NCBI GenBank assembly: GCA_905236115.1
Contig: CAJOOL010000242.1
Coordinates: forward strand, 1 to 6,801
From: an uncultured Endomicrobiia bacterium
GTDB taxonomy: Bacteria > Elusimicrobiota > Endomicrobiia > Endomicrobiales > Endomicrobiaceae
Length of the DNA: 6,801 nucleotides
Direction: 5' to 3'
The notes beneath the pieces were generated by a model, which did not search any database, was not told the DNA's origin, and worked only from the letters and a program-made list of their open reading frames with translations. The stretch's first letter is position 1, and each line of letters begins with the position of its first letter. This document shows positions 5,430 through 6,801 of the stretch, piece by piece. The position numbers and the translations under genes were made by a program.

Positions 5430-6801
5430 CTATTTCGGCAGAACGAACTTAAACGTCGTTCCTTTTCCCAAATCGCTTTCCGCCCAAATGTAACCTTTAT
5501 GAATCTTTATTATTTCAAAAACTATCGTCAGCCCCAAACCGGTGCCCTTAGGTCTTTTAAATTCCCCTTCCTGCACCTGATAGAACTTTTCAAAAATCAA
5601 ATCAACCTGCTGTTTGGGAACGCCCACACCGTCGTCCTGAACCCAAACTTCAATGTAATCACTGCCGTAACCTTTGGAATTGCGGAAAGCCTTTATCGCA
5701 ATATTTCCGTTTTCTTTTGTAAACTTTACAGCATTGCTGACAAGATTGGTTATTATCTGTTTTATTCTTTCAACATCTATTTCAAGTTCGGGAATATTAT
5801 CTTCAATTTCATAAAAAATCTTTTTCTTCTGCTGTTCAACCATAGGCTGATACAAAGTTACAATTTCGGTTATTATAGGACTTATGCTTGCCTGTACTTT
5901 CTTTATTTCAAGTTTGTTGGCTTTCATTTTAGCCAAATCCAAAATGTTATTTATGAAGTTCGTCAGACGAACCGTCGCCTGCTTCATAATCTGCAGGCCT
6001 TTCATTATCTGTTCTTTGGAACCTTCATAATTGCTTTCCGCACAGGTTATCAATAAATCACAATACCCGTCTATGGCGGAAAGCGGCGACCTTAACTCAT
6101 GAGAAACACTTGATACAAAACTGTCTTTCATTGAGTCAAGTTCGTTGACCTGTTTTGCCATTTTATTAAAAGTTCTGGCAAGATTTCCTATTTCGTCGTT
6201 TTGAGCAATATTTATCTCTACGTTAAGATTGCCTCTGATTATCTGCTCGGAAGCATTAATCAATAAAATCAAAGGTTTTACGAACGAAAAGTAACTGAAA
6301 AAATATGCAAAAACTATAAAGAAAACCATCAATACCAAACTGACTTTTTTTATTTCATAACTCATATCCGAAACAACATTTTTTATATCCCTGTTCATTA
6401 CATCCTGCGAAAAACCCATAATAAAAGTTCCCGCATACTGTCCGCCGTTTACATAAAAAGGAGTGGAAAACTCATGAATCTGTTCGCCGCCGTAAGAAAT
6501 ATAATTTTCAGAAGTTTCTTTGGAAAAGCTTTTGATTCTTTTCCTGTATTCGGAATCTATATTTACATTATGGTCTCTGGATTCATAAATGATATTATTG
6601 TCTGCGTTGATATATCCTGCATAAACAACGGCAGGCCTATAAGTAGATAAAAGCAAATTTATAACGCCTGCTATTTGACTTTCGTTTTCAATTTTTATGG
6701 CCTCATTACACATGGAAACGAAACTTCTTACCACTTTGGATCTGTTATCGTTTATTTGCTGTATTAAAAAATCTTTTTGTGTTATGGAAATAAAATATGC
6801 C
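5430..6801 (-). CDS. Membrane sensor histidine kinase, 5' end cut off by window
   Basis: 456 codons are visible and the frame stays open to the right edge; an internal GTG at 6734 is not the likely start. Numbering from the edge: residues 1-152 are an extracytoplasmic sensor domain (opening with ITQKDFLIQQINDNR, typical just after a first membrane helix), 153-174 a membrane helix (VSLVLMVFFIVFAYFF), 175-222 a HAMP domain ending NDEIGNLARTFNKM, 223-290 HisKA with phospho-accepting His234 in SHELRSP, then the ATPase domain: N box NLVSNAVKF near 352-360, G1 DDGVGV near 389-394, F box FEKFYQ near 403-408, G2 GTGLGL near 419-424. It is a hybrid-free class I kinase with every catalytic motif intact. 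Its first membrane helix and start lie outside the window. The sensor domain has no motif I can name; ligand unknown. It heads the cluster and probably phosphorylates both downstream receivers. Confidence 0.95.
   Translation of the reverse strand, partial: AYFISITQKDFLIQQINDNRSKVVRSFVSMCNEAIKIENESQIAGVINLLLSTYRPAVVYAGYINADNNIIYESRDHNVNIDSEYRKRIKSFSKETSENYISYGGEQIHEFSTPFYVNGGQYAGTFIMGFSQDVMNRDIKNVVSDMSYEIKKVSLVLMVFFIVFAYFFSYFSFVKPLILLINASEQIIRGNLNVEINIAQNDEIGNLARTFNKMAKQVNELDSMKDSFVSSVSHELRSPLSAIDGYCDLLITCAESNYEGSKEQIMKGLQIMKQATVRLTNFINNILDLAKMKANKLEIKKVQASISPIITEIVTLYQPMVEQQKKKIFYEIEDNIPELEIDVERIKQIITNLVSNAVKFTKENGNIAIKAFRNSKGYGSDYIEVWVQDDGVGVPKQQVDLIFEKFYQVQEGEFKRPKGTGLGLTIVFEIIKIHKGYIWAESDLGKGTTFKFVLPK

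Noticed and set aside
5499..6056. 185-codon open frame on the plus strand
   Set aside because: It lies antisense inside the kinase gene, whose HisKA and ATPase motifs are intact. The antisense product is rich in Phe, Tyr, Leu and Asn as expected from a shadow frame, and it has no recognisable motif.
6732..6734. GTG as the start of the histidine kinase
   Set aside because: The frame is open for 22 further codons to the window edge, with residues typical of the region after a first membrane helix, and a kinase with a sensor domain needs that helix.

Overview
The window is an AT-rich bacterial stretch in which all six genes read on the minus strand, so transcription runs from the right edge to the left edge. 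Spacing is tight: gaps of 27, 62 and 41 bases, then a 4-base ATGA overlap, then a 7-base gap. This looks like one operon, or two joined in series. In transcription order it holds: a membrane sensor histidine kinase (5' end cut off by the window edge); a response regulator with a GGDEF-type output; an OmpR/PhoB-type DNA-binding response regulator; a large secreted protein joining a PorV/PorQ-like outer-membrane barrel to seven TPR-like units; a small exported protein that is essentially one FlgD-Ig/T9SS-CTD-like beta domain; and a ComM/YifB-family Mg-chelatase-like AAA+ ATPase (3' end cut off).

The organism must be a diderm bacterium, since an outer-membrane barrel is encoded. PorV/PorQ-like barrels joined to TPRs, together with domains of the VYPNPW...SGVYIW...GKIVVVR type, recall Elusimicrobiota (for example Endomicrobium-like low-GC members) or related lineages such as Omnitrophota and Ignavibacteria. 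This placement is inferred from remembered family style and base composition; no search was run. Shine-Dalgarno sites are clear for four genes, weak for the 150-aa gene, absent for the barrel gene and out of view for the kinase.

Right half (3691-6801): a signalling module. One kinase could feed two receivers with different outputs, a possible c-di-GMP enzyme with a GGDDF signature and a winged-helix transcription factor. Left half (1-3649): envelope and secretion-like genes followed by ComM. The join between the halves is a 41-base gap occupied by a heptamer tandem repeat with two TATAAT hexamers and no visible Shine-Dalgarno site.

The most interesting feature is the translationally coupled pair of a PorV-like barrel/TPR fusion and a free-standing CTD-like protein. 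In Bacteroidota, PorV is the shuttle protein that binds type IX secretion C-terminal domains, so this may be a minimal or diverged version of that partnership placed under two-component control. No RNA genes, mobile elements, CRISPR arrays or convincing terminators were seen, and no gene-free stretch exceeds 62 bases.
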